From contig CBDCZB010000005.1 of NCBI GenBank assembly GCA_965224415.1, forward strand, positions 1 to 64,000: a DNA stretch of 64,000 nt, in the 5' to 3' direction. A program made the translations under genes and the position numbers. The DNA is from DAOUJI01 sp965224415. GTDB lineage: Bacteria > Chloroflexota > Dehalococcoidia > Lucifugimonadales > JAGWBF01. Numbering within the stretch: position 1 is the stretch's first letter; each line of letters begins with the position of its first letter. Positions 51,887-59,822 of this stretch are shown in pieces. The notes below the pieces were generated by a model. That model saw nothing but the letters and a program-made list of their open reading frames with translations, searched no databases and was not told the DNA's origin.

Positions 51887-52606
51887 ATGAAATTCGGCGC
51901 CGCAATCAGAGCCGTAAGCGCTCCGGCTTTGGTTTTCTTGTTTCTTGGGGCTTGCTCCGGCGCACCCTCCGACGAGTTCCACGGAACAGAGCTCAACCCG
52001 GAACAGGCTCCAGAGTTCACGCTCATTGACCACACCGGAGAGTCCGTGTCTCTATTGGACTTCCGCGGCGAGGTGGTCCTGCTGACATTCCTCTACACCA
52101 ACTGCCCCGACGTATGCCCCCTGGTCACGGCCAATCTTCAGCAGGCCCACATGTTGCTCGCTCCAGGAGAGGTCGATAGGGTCAACTTCCTGACCATATC
52201 GGTGGACCCCCTGGGGGACACCATGGAACGGGTGCGGGAGTATACTCGGTACATGGGCATGGAGGGGCGGTGGCGTTACTTGATTGGCTCGGAGGAGGAG
52301 CTGAGCCCCATCTGGAGCCAGTATTGGCTGGCTCCGGTGGTTACGGAGGTCGACTCCGACCCAGGCAAGAACACGGATGGGGATGCAGTCTACCGGTACG
52401 GTCCTCATGAGCACCCTGAGGGGTACGAACATGCCCTGGACGAGGAGACGCTGACGTCGTCGGACTCCGGCTACCTGGTGGGCCACACGGCCCCCATCTT
52501 CCTGATAGACGCTTCGGGCGTCAGGCGTGTGTTGTTTAACAACCTCTTCCTCGACCCAGGCGACGTGGTCAACGACCTACGCATCCTGATGGAAGAGCCG
52601 TCGTAA
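51887..52606 (+). CDS. SCO1/SenC-family copper chaperone (lipoprotein)
   Basis: A 239-residue thioredoxin-fold protein. A lipobox (FLFLGAC, Cys23) anchors it outside. The copper site is TNCPDVCPLV (Cys73, Cys77) with the distal His in SGYLVGHTAPIFLID. SCO proteins deliver copper to, or reduce, the CuA site of subunit II. An insert of about 45 acidic residues (EVDSDPGKNTDGDAVYRYGP) sits before the His. It ends the oxidase cluster and is followed by a strong terminator. Confidence 0.93.
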   Translation: MKFGAAIRAVSAPALVFLFLGACSGAPSDEFHGTELNPEQAPEFTLIDHTGESVSLLDFRGEVVLLTFLYTNCPDVCPLVTANLQQAHMLLAPGEVDRVNFLTISVDPLGDTMERVREYTRYMGMEGRWRYLIGSEEELSPIWSQYWLAPVVTEVDSDPGKNTDGDAVYRYGPHEHPEGYEHALDEETLTSSDSGYLVGHTAPIFLIDASGVRRVLFNNLFLDPGDVVNDLRILMEEPS

Positions 52607-52640
52607 GAAAAAGGCCCCCTTGTGTAGGGGGCCTTTAAGC
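52607..52640. terminator. Bidirectional rho-independent terminator
   Basis: AAAGGCCCCC (52610-52619) pairs with GGGGGCCTTT (52627-52636), 7-base loop, A-tract on the left and T-tract on the right. It separates the convergent sco1 and rplT transcripts. Confidence 0.92.
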
Positions 52641-52660
52641 ATTGGCGATATTGAGCTCGG

Positions 52661-53014
52661 CTAGATATTGGCCTTGGCAACTACAACCAAGTCGTCGAAA
52701 GCCTTGGGATCCCTGACGGCCAGGTCGGCCAACATCTTCCGGTTGATCTCCATGTTGGCGACGCGCAGTCCGTGCATGAACTGGTGATAGGTGATTCCGG
52801 CTTGCCGAGCGGCGGCGTTTATTCTGAGTATCCAGAGCCGCCGGAAGTCGCCCTTCCGTTCTCTGCGGTGGCGGTAGGCGTGGCTCCATGCATGTATGAC
52901 GGCTTCTTTGGCCCACTTGTAGTTGCGGCTCGAGGAGCCTCGGTAGCCGCGGGCCAGGGCCAGGATTTTCTTGTGGCGGCGTCGTTTGGTGACTCCGCGT
53001 TTGACTCTTGCCAC
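52661..53014 (-). CDS. rplT: 50S ribosomal protein L20
   Basis: A 117-residue basic protein with the L20 signature (MARVKRGVTKRRRHKKIL, GSSSRNYKWAKEAV, RRLWILRINAAAR, YHQFMHGL). It binds 23S rRNA early in 50S assembly. It is the last gene of infC-rpmI-rplT, 21 bp after rpmI. In other bacteria L20 represses this operon; I did not find an obvious L20-binding structure. Confidence 0.97.
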   Translation of the reverse strand: MARVKRGVTKRRRHKKILALARGYRGSSSRNYKWAKEAVIHAWSHAYRHRRERKGDFRRLWILRINAAARQAGITYHQFMHGLRVANMEINRKMLADLAVRDPKAFDDLVVVAKANI

Positions 53015-53035
53015 GGTGTACTCCTGCGGGCGCGT

Positions 53036-53236
53036 CTAGCCGCTGTAGGGCAGAAGCTTCTGGATTCGAGGGGCGTCGGCCTTGTCCAGGGGCAGCTTTC
53101 CTGCGAACTGTCGGCGGACTTTCTTGGGTTTCTTTCTGCGAAGGTGGCTACTCATCCGCTTCCGGCGCATCAGCTTGCCGGAGCCGGTTACGTAGAAGCG
53201 GGCGCTAGCTCCCTTGTGCGTTTTCTGTTTGGGCAT
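53036..53236 (-). CDS. rpmI: 50S ribosomal protein L35
   Basis: A 66-residue basic protein (MPKQKTHKGASARFYVTGSGK, KKPKKVRRQFAG). It is standard length for L35. Its start lies inside the last codons of infC, overlapping by 32 bp, which implies translational coupling. Confidence 0.96.
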   Translation of the reverse strand: MPKQKTHKGASARFYVTGSGKLMRRKRMSSHLRRKKPKKVRRQFAGKLPLDKADAPRIQKLLPYSG

Positions 53237-53777
53237 CAGTCCCGTTGGTCGTCTCTTTCTTGATTTTCTTGGCCCCCGGGGCCAGGACTACGGACAGAAA
53301 CCTTCCTTCGAGAGATGGCGGCCCTTCAACCCTGGCCACCTCCTCCACGTCGTCGGCCACCCTTTTCAGCAGGGCCACTCCCAGGTCCCGGTGAGTGACT
53401 TCCCTGCCGCGAAAGACGACGGCCACTTTCACCTTCGAGCCATCGTCGATGAACTCCTTGACCTTGCGCAGCTTCGATTCGAAGTCATGGTTTCCGATCC
53501 GGGTCCTGAACCTGACTTCTTTGAAGGGCGTATTTTTGTGGGCTTTCTTGGCTTCCCGTTCTTTTTTGGAGGAGAGGTATCGGAGCCTCCCGTAGTCCAG
53601 AATCCGGCACACAGGGGGGTCTCCGTTGGGCTGCACTTCCACCAGGTCCAACCCACGCCCTCTTGCCAGAGTCAGGGCTTGAGGAACGGTCATTACCCCG
53701 ACTTGCTCGCCGTCATCGGCGATCACCATGACTTCCGGCGCTCGGATTCTTTCGTTTACTCTATAGTCGCGGGCTAT
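53205..53777 (-). CDS. infC: Translation initiation factor IF-3
   Basis: About 190 residues. The N-domain has DYRVNERIRAPEVMVI, and ALTLARGRGLDLVEVQPNGDPPVC; the C-domain has KEVRFRTRIGNHDFESKL and VAVVFRGREVTHRDLG. Ahead of ARDYRVNERIR there is a TTGGAGGA ribosome site and, 9 bases on, the codon ATA at 53777. No ATG, GTG or TTG fits this site, so an ATA start is proposed. Non-standard start codons are the rule for infC because IF-3 itself discriminates against them. The frame stays open to an ATG at 53840. An acidic tail is present. Confidence 0.92.
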   Translation of the reverse strand: MARDYRVNERIRAPEVMVIADDGEQVGVMTVPQALTLARGRGLDLVEVQPNGDPPVCRILDYGRLRYLSSKKEREAKKAHKNTPFKEVRFRTRIGNHDFESKLRKVKEFIDDGSKVKVAVVFRGREVTHRDLGVALLKRVADDVEEVARVEGPPSLEGRFLSVVLAPGAKKIKKETTNGTDAQTENAQGS

Positions 53778-53979
53778 TCGCTCTATCCTCCAAAAAGAAT
53801 AACGGCGGAACGCAAGATTCCGCAGTGGAAAATATAGCATAGCCGTGAAAACGTGTCAACCAAGTCCATTTGTAGGCAGAGAGTTTCAGTTTGAAGGAGA
53901 ATCTGTAGGACCGGCGACTACAAAAACCGTCGATTTGGACTTCCCGCCCACGTCGGGTTTGGCCTCATTGTGCATCTTG

Positions 53980-54366
53980 TCAGGCGGCCTCGATGTCGGT
54001 AAGCTCGAAGTCGCCGCCTTTGAACAGAAGGGGCTCGCCGGAAACTTCCGCCAAGGCGTAGGCGAAGCAGTCGCCGAGGTTCAGTCCCGCTGGGTGATTG
54101 CCCTTGCCGAAACGTCTCCAAGCTCTGCGAGCAGCCCGCACATGGTCGAGGGTGACTGGCTCCAACTCAATCCCCGCTGCATCCAGGAAGGCATCAAGCT
54201 CATTTCCGGCCGCGGCGCCGCTGCGGCTTTCGACGACGATGGCCGCCTCCAGGAGGTTCGCCATCGACATACGGCAACGTGAAACTTCTGCTATCGCTGT
54301 GTCATAACGCTCGGCGTCCGACTCTCTAAACAGGACTGCCAGGACGGCTGACGTGTCGACAATCAC
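53980..54366 (-). CDS. vapC: VapC-family PIN-domain toxin
   Basis: A 128-residue PIN ribonuclease. Acidic residues expected at the metal site are present: Asp4 (MIVDTSAV), Glu in NLLEAAIVVE, Asp in NLGDCFAYA and Asp in FKGGDFELTD. The GTG start overlaps the vapB stop by 4 bp (GTGA). VapC toxins cleave specific tRNAs or rRNA. Intact motifs suggest an active toxin. Confidence 0.93.
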   Translation of the reverse strand: MIVDTSAVLAVLFRESDAERYDTAIAEVSRCRMSMANLLEAAIVVESRSGAAAGNELDAFLDAAGIELEPVTLDHVRAARRAWRRFGKGNHPAGLNLGDCFAYALAEVSGEPLLFKGGDFELTDIEAA

Positions 54367-54620
54367 CTGGGAAGACCACGCTCGTCATAGAGGAAGTCAC
54401 CGTGCTCGACAGCCGACGGACCGTTGCGCAGCAATTTAGCGCAACGCTCCGCGATTGCCCGCATCTCTTTGAGACGAGCCTCGACACTGCGCTCACGTTT
54501 CTCGCGCTCCAGACGTTCCTTGAGCGCGACCGTGATAGCGCCTGTCATGGTCTCGCCGGTAAGTTGAGCCAACTCGCTGGCCAGCCGGCACGTCTCTTCG
54601 TTCTTGATGTTGAGGCTCAC
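54363..54620 (-). CDS. vapB: VapB-family antitoxin
   Basis: An 85-residue antitoxin of the Rv0623-like group: SLNIKNEETCRLASELAQLTGETMTGAITVALKERL is the DNA-binding N-terminal part. The C-terminus (AKLLRNGPSAVEHGDFLYDERGLPR) is the toxin-neutralising tail. The GTG start follows AAAGGAGG. It overlaps vapC, the standard antitoxin-first order, and would repress the operon with VapC. Confidence 0.92.
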   Translation of the reverse strand: MSLNIKNEETCRLASELAQLTGETMTGAITVALKERLEREKRERSVEARLKEMRAIAERCAKLLRNGPSAVEHGDFLYDERGLPR

Positions 54621-54901
54621 CGGGCCTCCTTTAGGGTAGAAGTGAAATAGAGGTTTCTACCATATCAACTTCCCCATCGCCTTGTCCAACTCCGTCCGGG
54701 TGTTTGAACCTGTTTCGTCGGGCTAGGCGTTATTAGGACAAGTTCCTCGTGGTTGACCCGGTCTAACACATTGTCGTCGTCATGGCTGCCCGTCGGTGGC
54801 AATGGTTCAAGCCGGAGCCGGTGGTAAATTACGCCTGCTTGGTCTATTATGTCCCTGCTCCTACCATGAGCCGCGCATCTTTAGTCCAGGGAGGTACAGT
54901 C

Positions 54902-55885
54902 ATGGCAAGAGACTATTCCATACTCATTGGGACCGTGGGCCAGGGGCTTGGGGTCAGTTCCGATTGTGGTGAGACCTGGGCCAAAATCAGGCAGCCGATT
55001 CCGACGGAAGGCATAGTAAGGACTATAGGGGTCTACCCGGACAACCCCCATCGTGCCCTCGCCGGCTCTGACGTAGGCATATTCCGGAGCGAGGACAACG
55101 GCGGCACCTGGGAAAAGTTGGAATCGCCCATGGAAGGTCTTCAGATATGGTCGGTGGCCGTGGACCCCGTAGACCCCAACACTATTTTCGCCGGCACCAG
55201 GCCGGAGGGGTTCCGGTCTACGGACGACGGGAAGACGTGGACCAAGATGAACATGGGAGTCAACATGGACTGTCCCATCGGGACTCCCCGCACCACCAAC
55301 ATTATCGTCGACCCGCGAGACAACCGCACCGTCTGGGCCGGGATTGAAGTGGACGGGGTATACAAGAGCTTGGACCACGGCGATTCCTGGTTGCACCTGC
55401 CCGATTTGGGCCCTGACCCCTTTCACGGAGATGTTCACGGCATGGCACTGAGGGCCGGTCCCGAATCCGCAGTGTACGCCACCAGCCCCTTCGGAATCGC
55501 CACAAGCAAGGACGAGGGCGAGAGTTGGGACTACCACTACTTCCCCAAGTTCAATGATGATGACGCCCGTTCGTACTGCCGCGGCGTGCTCATCAAGCGG
55601 GACAACCCTGACGTGGTGTTCGTGGGCAACGGCGACTTCATTCCCGGCGTGACCGGCGCAGTCCAGCGGAGCAAAGACGGCGGTCAAAGTTGGGAAGCGG
55701 CGGAACTGCCTGTGGAACCCAACTCGGTCATTTACTGGCTGGGTAGCCACGCTGAGTTGCCCGACGTCGTAGTGGCTGTCAGCCTCTTCGGCTATGTGTA
55801 CGTGAGTGAGGACGGCGGAGACTCGTGGCGAAAGTTGAAGAAGGAGTTTGGGGAAATCCGCTCGGTCGCGGTCCTTCCCAACTAG
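54902..55885 (+). CDS. BNR/sialidase-like beta-propeller protein
   Basis: A 327-residue protein with repeated Asp-box motifs (SSDCGETW, SEDNGGTWEKL, STDDGKTWTKM, SLDHGDSWLHL, SKDEGESWDY, SKDGGQSWEAA, SEDGGDSWRKL), one per blade of a probable seven-bladed propeller. No signal peptide is seen and no sialidase catalytic Arg triad is evident. The start is the ATG after GGAGG at 54902; the frame is open upstream from 54782. Homologues are widespread in Chloroflexota with no known role. The stop codon TAG lies exactly at an IS5-type insertion point. Confidence 0.85.
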   Translation: MARDYSILIGTVGQGLGVSSDCGETWAKIRQPIPTEGIVRTIGVYPDNPHRALAGSDVGIFRSEDNGGTWEKLESPMEGLQIWSVAVDPVDPNTIFAGTRPEGFRSTDDGKTWTKMNMGVNMDCPIGTPRTTNIIVDPRDNRTVWAGIEVDGVYKSLDHGDSWLHLPDLGPDPFHGDVHGMALRAGPESAVYATSPFGIATSKDEGESWDYHYFPKFNDDDARSYCRGVLIKRDNPDVVFVGNGDFIPGVTGAVQRSKDGGQSWEAAELPVEPNSVIYWLGSHAELPDVVVAVSLFGYVYVSEDGGDSWRKLKKEFGEIRSVAVLPN

Positions 55886-56698
55886 GGCCTGTTCACACTA
55901 TTGGGTTGAATATGATATCATTGGAGGATGGAACTTACAGAAGCTCAATACGAACGAATAGCTCCTTGTCTGCCGGTGCAACGCGGCAACGTGAGCATGT
56001 CGAACCTCCAAGTCCTCAACGCAATTCTGTACGTCGCCGAGCATGGTTGCAAGTGGCGGGGCTTGCCTCCGAGGTTTGGCTCCTGGCACACAGTCTATAC
56101 CCGCATGAACCGCTGGTCCAAAAACGGAGTCCTCAATCGGGTGTTCGAACACCTTCAACGAGAGCAGATAGTGCGCATCAATATCGAGGCGGTTTCGGTG
56201 GACAGCACGATTGTCAAGGTGCATCCCGATGGCACGGGCGCGTTAAAAAAAACGGACCGCAGTCCATCGGCAAGTCCCGGGGAGGATGGACCACCAAGAT
56301 TCATATGGTTGCCGCAGATGCTCGAACGGCTCTGATGTTCTCCCTCTCCGCCGGACAAGCCCACGACGCGCCTGAAGGACGCAAGCTGCTCAACCGTCTT
56401 GGGCCACAGCGAGAGAACTTGTCTATAGTGATGGATCGTGCATACGAGGGCAACGAGACACGCCAACTCGCATTGGCGCTGGGATTCACTCCCGTCGTTC
56501 CGCCGTCCTCGACACGGTTCTCCCCATGGACGTACGACATGGAGATGTACAAGAGACGCAACGAAGTTGAGCGCTTGTTCCGGCGATTGAAGGGCTTTCG
56601 CCGTATCTTCTCTCGCTTCGAGAAGCTGGATGTGCTCTTCCTAGGCTTCATCCTACTCACTCTTATAGTCGATGCGTTGCGTTAGTGTGAACAGGCCC
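55885..56698 (+). mobile_element. IS5-type insertion sequence (814 bp)
   Basis: Perfect terminal inverted repeats GGGCCTGTTCACACTA at both ends and TA on each side (55883-55884 and 56699-56700), probably the target duplication. The left junction falls in the stop codon of the propeller gene, which remains TAG with or without the element. Confidence 0.93.
55928..56685 (+). CDS. IS5-type transposase, two frames joined by -1 frameshift
   Basis: Frame one (55928-56335) has the N-terminal domain (YERIAPCLPVQRG, NLQVLNAILYVAEHGCKWRGLP) and the first catalytic Asp in AVSVDSTIVKVH. At 56245-56252 a run of eight A allows a -1 slip into the second frame. That frame supplies GGWTTKIHMVAAD, IVMDRAYEGNETR and the final YKRRNEVERLFRRLKGFRRI with the catalytic Glu. 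The fused product is about 250 residues, normal for small IS5/IS427-group transposases, in which such frameshifting is established. Confidence 0.9.
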
Positions 56699-56725
56699 TA
56701 GTCCAAACTTTCCGGCCTAGGCCGT

Positions 56726-57379
56726 TTAGTCAGGAGCGTCGTTTCCGACAGTGTTGCCATCGGAGTCCTCGGCTGACAGGCCGCGCCCCACAACGTAGAG
56801 ACGCTGCAGGAGGGTCAGGAAGGACACTGCGGCCACTATGATGAGTATGACCTCCAGGGTCCTCAGGCCGAGAATCAGCCCCAGGGAGTAGAGGACCACC
56901 CGCTCGGGGCGGGTCATCAGCCCAGCTTTGGTAAAAATGCCCAGTCCCTCGCCCCGGGCGCGGAGATAACTGACCATCTGGGATGTTATGAGGGCCGACA
57001 TGACCCCTGTCATAAGGAAGAGGGTACGGCCCTCTCCCAGGTTCTCCAGCAGACCGTAGACGGCGATGCCCACGAAGAGAGCCGCCTCCCCCAGCCGGTC
57101 GAAAACGGAGTCCAGGAGGGCGCCGAATCGGGACTCTTTCTGGGTGTACCGGGCCAGGGCTCCGTCCATAAGGTCCAGCAGGGCCCCCGCCAGGAAAACC
57201 AGTCCCCCGATCCACAGAAACCCTGCTCCCACCAGCGCGGCCGCTCCAAGGGCGACGAGAAACCCAATCAGCGTAATGATGTTGGGAGTGAGACCCAGCC
57301 GGTCCAGCGCCCTGGCTCCGGGGGTCTCCACGTAACGGAGAACAGCGGACCTAAATTGCTCTCGGCCTGGAAAGGCCAT
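56726..57379 (-). CDS. CDP-alcohol phosphatidyltransferase (phosphatidylinositol-phosphate synthase-like)
   Basis: A 217-residue membrane enzyme with the complete CDP-OH-P signature: Asp72-Gly73, Ala76-Arg77, Gly86, Asp90 and Asp94 (MDGALARY...RFGALLDSVFD). Four to six helices follow. It swaps CMP on CDP-diacylglycerol for an alcohol. Its neighbours, inositol-3-phosphate synthase and a PimA-like glycosyltransferase, point to inositol phosphate as that alcohol. It overlaps the glycosyltransferase gene by 29 bp. Confidence 0.9.
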   Translation of the reverse strand: MAFPGREQFRSAVLRYVETPGARALDRLGLTPNIITLIGFLVALGAAALVGAGFLWIGGLVFLAGALLDLMDGALARYTQKESRFGALLDSVFDRLGEAALFVGIAVYGLLENLGEGRTLFLMTGVMSALITSQMVSYLRARGEGLGIFTKAGLMTRPERVVLYSLGLILGLRTLEVILIIVAAVSFLTLLQRLYVVGRGLSAEDSDGNTVGNDAPD

Positions 57380-58493
57380 AGGCCCTTTCCATCACCTGGT
57401 CGTAGTATCCCATGATTTGCCTGGCCACAAGGTCCCACGAGTATTGGACCGCTTTCTCCCGTCCGGCGGCTCCCATCTGGTCCCTCAGCTTGGGGTCGTT
57501 GATGAGGAAGCCCAAAGCCTCGGCCAGTTTGCCTGAGTCCTTGGGAGGCGCCAGAAGCCCTTGACGGCCGTGCTCAACGACTGCAGCGTAGCCCATGATG
57601 TTGGTGGCGACCACGGGTTTACCGGAGGCCATGGCCTCCAGGAGCACTATGCCGAAGCTCTCCCTGCCCGTGGCCGGGGCGCAGCAGATATGGGCACTCT
57701 GGTAGTAGCGGGGCAAGTCTTCGTACGAAACTGTGCCTGCGAAAACCACGTCCTGCAAGTTCCGCTCGCTCATAATGCGGTAGCAGTCCCTATCCGGGCT
57801 GCCGGGCCCCACCACCACCAGCCTGATGTTTGGATTCTCCCACTTGAGCTTCCCGTAGGCCTCCAACAAGTATCTGAACCCCTTGCGCTTCTCCATGCGG
57901 CCCACAAACAGGATGTTGGTCTTCCCGTCGTTCAGATTGGGTATGGGTTCCTTGGGAGTGGAAAAGTTCTCCACGTCTATTCCGTTGGGGATGATTTCGT
58001 AGTCGGCCCGGAAGAACCTCTCGACGTACTCCCTGGCGGCAGGGGAGACGGCGATGCAACCGTCCAAACGCTTGAACCAGCGCCTCAGTATAGGATAGGA
58101 CCAGCCGTAGTTGCGGAACTTGCCGTGCACCGCGTGAAACGTCCCTATGTTGACGGCGTTGGAGTGCCTCAGCACAGTGAGGGACAGCACGGGCATGAGC
58201 GGTTCGTGTATATGCACCAGGTCGAAAGCCTCTCGGCTCAAGACGTCTTTCACCTTGTGGTCCAACCACAGGGAAAGGGACAGCCGGGCTACGGAGCCTC
58301 CGGCGGGGACGGGAACGGACCTTCCCAGTGGAATCACTTCGCACTCTACAGGCAATTCCCTGGAGGGAGAGTGGGGGGCCAGGATTTTTACTTCGTGGCC
58401 TTCGGCCTGCAGCCGGTCAGCGAGCCTGGATATATGGACGGTGACTCCGCCCGGCCACGTGATGTCGTAAGGGGATGCCAGACCGATTTTCAT
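57351..58493 (-). CDS. GT4 glycosyltransferase, PimA-like
   Basis: A 380-residue GT-B retaining glycosyltransferase. The N-terminal acceptor domain has SPYDITWPGGVTVHISRLA and HIHEPLMP. The donor domain has VGRMEKRKGFRYLLEAY and the EX7E motif in GRESFGIVLLEAMASGKPVVA. The SPYDxxxPGGVxxH opening is typical of phosphatidylinositol mannosyltransferase PimA and close relatives. Together with the flanking genes it suggests glycosylated phosphatidylinositol. The sugar is not certain. Confidence 0.88.
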   Translation of the reverse strand: MKIGLASPYDITWPGGVTVHISRLADRLQAEGHEVKILAPHSPSRELPVECEVIPLGRSVPVPAGGSVARLSLSLWLDHKVKDVLSREAFDLVHIHEPLMPVLSLTVLRHSNAVNIGTFHAVHGKFRNYGWSYPILRRWFKRLDGCIAVSPAAREYVERFFRADYEIIPNGIDVENFSTPKEPIPNLNDGKTNILFVGRMEKRKGFRYLLEAYGKLKWENPNIRLVVVGPGSPDRDCYRIMSERNLQDVVFAGTVSYEDLPRYYQSAHICCAPATGRESFGIVLLEAMASGKPVVATNIMGYAAVVEHGRQGLLAPPKDSGKLAEALGFLINDPKLRDQMGAAGREKAVQYSWDLVARQIMGYYDQVMERAYGLSRPRAI

Positions 58494-58526
58494 GCATTGA
58501 CGTCCATGCGATGGAATCAGCTGACC

Positions 58527-58544
58527 GGCCCGCCAGGGCGGGCC
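58527..58544. other. GC-rich hairpin between the inositol-phosphate synthase and glycosyltransferase genes
   Basis: GGCCCGCC (58527-58534) pairs with GGCGGGCC (58537-58544). It lies in the 54-bp gap of a minus-strand gene pair. A short T-run follows only on the plus strand, so it may stabilise or attenuate the operon mRNA rather than end it. Confidence 0.5.
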
Positions 58545-58547
58545 TTT

Positions 58548-59624
58548 CTAGGCCTCCCGGCCCTCGATAAAGGCCTCCACCATCTCCCGGGCCTTATCGT
58601 CAGTGTACTGCACAGGAGGAGACTTCATGAAGTAGGAGGAAGGAGCGATGACGGCGCCGCTCATGCCTCTGTCCATGGCCAGCTTGACGCAGCGGACCGC
58701 GTCGACCACCACTCCGGCGGAGTTGGGGCTGTCCCACACCTCAAGCTTGATCTCGATGTTCAAGGGAGCGCCGCCGAAGTTCTCTCCCTCCATGCGGATG
58801 TAGCACCATTTCCTGTCTCCCAGCCAGGGCACGTGGTCGCTGGGGCCGATGTGGATGTTGTCCGGCTCGATGTCGTAGTCCAGCTGGGAGGCGACGGAGT
58901 TGGTCTTCGATATTTTCTTGGACACCAGACGTTCCCGTTCCAGCATGTTCAGGAAGTCGGTGTTCCCGCCGAAGTTGAGCTGGTAGGTCCTGCTCAGCTT
59001 CACACCCCGGTCCTCGAACAGGCGGGTCAACACCCGGTGGGTGATGGTGGCGCCCAACTGGGACTTCACGTCATCTCCCACGACGGGAAGACCCGCGTCC
59101 TTGAAGCGCTTTTGCCAGTAGGACTCTCGGGCGATGAAGACCGGAATGCAGTTGACCAGCCCGCATCCGGCTGCCAGCACCTGCTCTACGTACCACTTGG
59201 TCGCCATTTCACTGCCCACCGGCAGGAAGTTGATGACCACGTCGCACTCCCGTTCCCGGAGAATGTTGACGATGTCTGAGGTGGCGCCTGGGCTCTTCTG
59301 TACGAGGTGTTCCACGTACTTTCCGATGCCGTCATGGGTCATGCCTCTCTCGACGGTGACGCCGATGTTGGGCACGTCGTGGAACTTTATTGTGTTGTTG
59401 GGTTCGGTAAAGATAGCCTCGGAGAGGTCCTTGCCCACCTTGTTCACGTCCACGTCAAAGGCGGCAACGAATTCCAGGTCGTCAATGGCGTAGCCACCAA
59501 CGTCGGCGTGCATTATTCCCGGGACATTCCCGTTATCGGAGAGGTTGCGGTACTTGTTCACGCCCTGCACAAGGGAGGAAGCGCAGTTGCCCACTCCGAT
59601 AATCGCAGTTCTGATTTTGCCCAA
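58548..59624 (-). CDS. ino1: Inositol-3-phosphate synthase
   Basis: A 358-residue NAD-dependent enzyme turning glucose 6-phosphate into 1L-myo-inositol 1-phosphate. It is the short prokaryotic form: AIIGVGNCASSLVQG binds NAD, VINFLPVGSE and IPVFIA follow. The catalytic lysine region is GDDVKSQLGATITHR and the C-terminal part holds LNFGGNTDFLNM and SKTNSV. It supplies inositol phosphate to the phosphatidyltransferase downstream. Confidence 0.95.
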   Translation of the reverse strand: MGKIRTAIIGVGNCASSLVQGVNKYRNLSDNGNVPGIMHADVGGYAIDDLEFVAAFDVDVNKVGKDLSEAIFTEPNNTIKFHDVPNIGVTVERGMTHDGIGKYVEHLVQKSPGATSDIVNILRERECDVVINFLPVGSEMATKWYVEQVLAAGCGLVNCIPVFIARESYWQKRFKDAGLPVVGDDVKSQLGATITHRVLTRLFEDRGVKLSRTYQLNFGGNTDFLNMLERERLVSKKISKTNSVASQLDYDIEPDNIHIGPSDHVPWLGDRKWCYIRMEGENFGGAPLNIEIKLEVWDSPNSAGVVVDAVRCVKLAMDRGMSGAVIAPSSYFMKSPPVQYTDDKAREMVEAFIEGREA

Positions 59625-59822
59625 GGTCTAATCTCCTTTACCGTGTCCCGACCATCAATGTGCTGCCCGGAAGAACCGCGAGCGGAGGCATTTTACCAGC
59701 ATCACGCAGGCCAAGGCAAGGAGCTTACCGGTTCATAGAAACGCGCCGCCCACGCCATTGCTCAGCCAAATCCCTTCGTTGTATAGTCGTAACCAGCTCG
59801 GTAGTCCAGACAAGGATATCGT

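Noticed and set aside
51048..51905. Long minus-strand frame opposite ctaG and the duplicated membrane protein
   Set aside because: It is the complement of real plus-strand genes; its repeats only mirror the duplication in the membrane protein.
57561..59279. 572-codon plus-strand frame opposite the glycosyltransferase and inositol-phosphate synthase genes
   Set aside because: Composition is that of a GC-rich shadow frame and the minus strand encodes two unmistakable enzymes.
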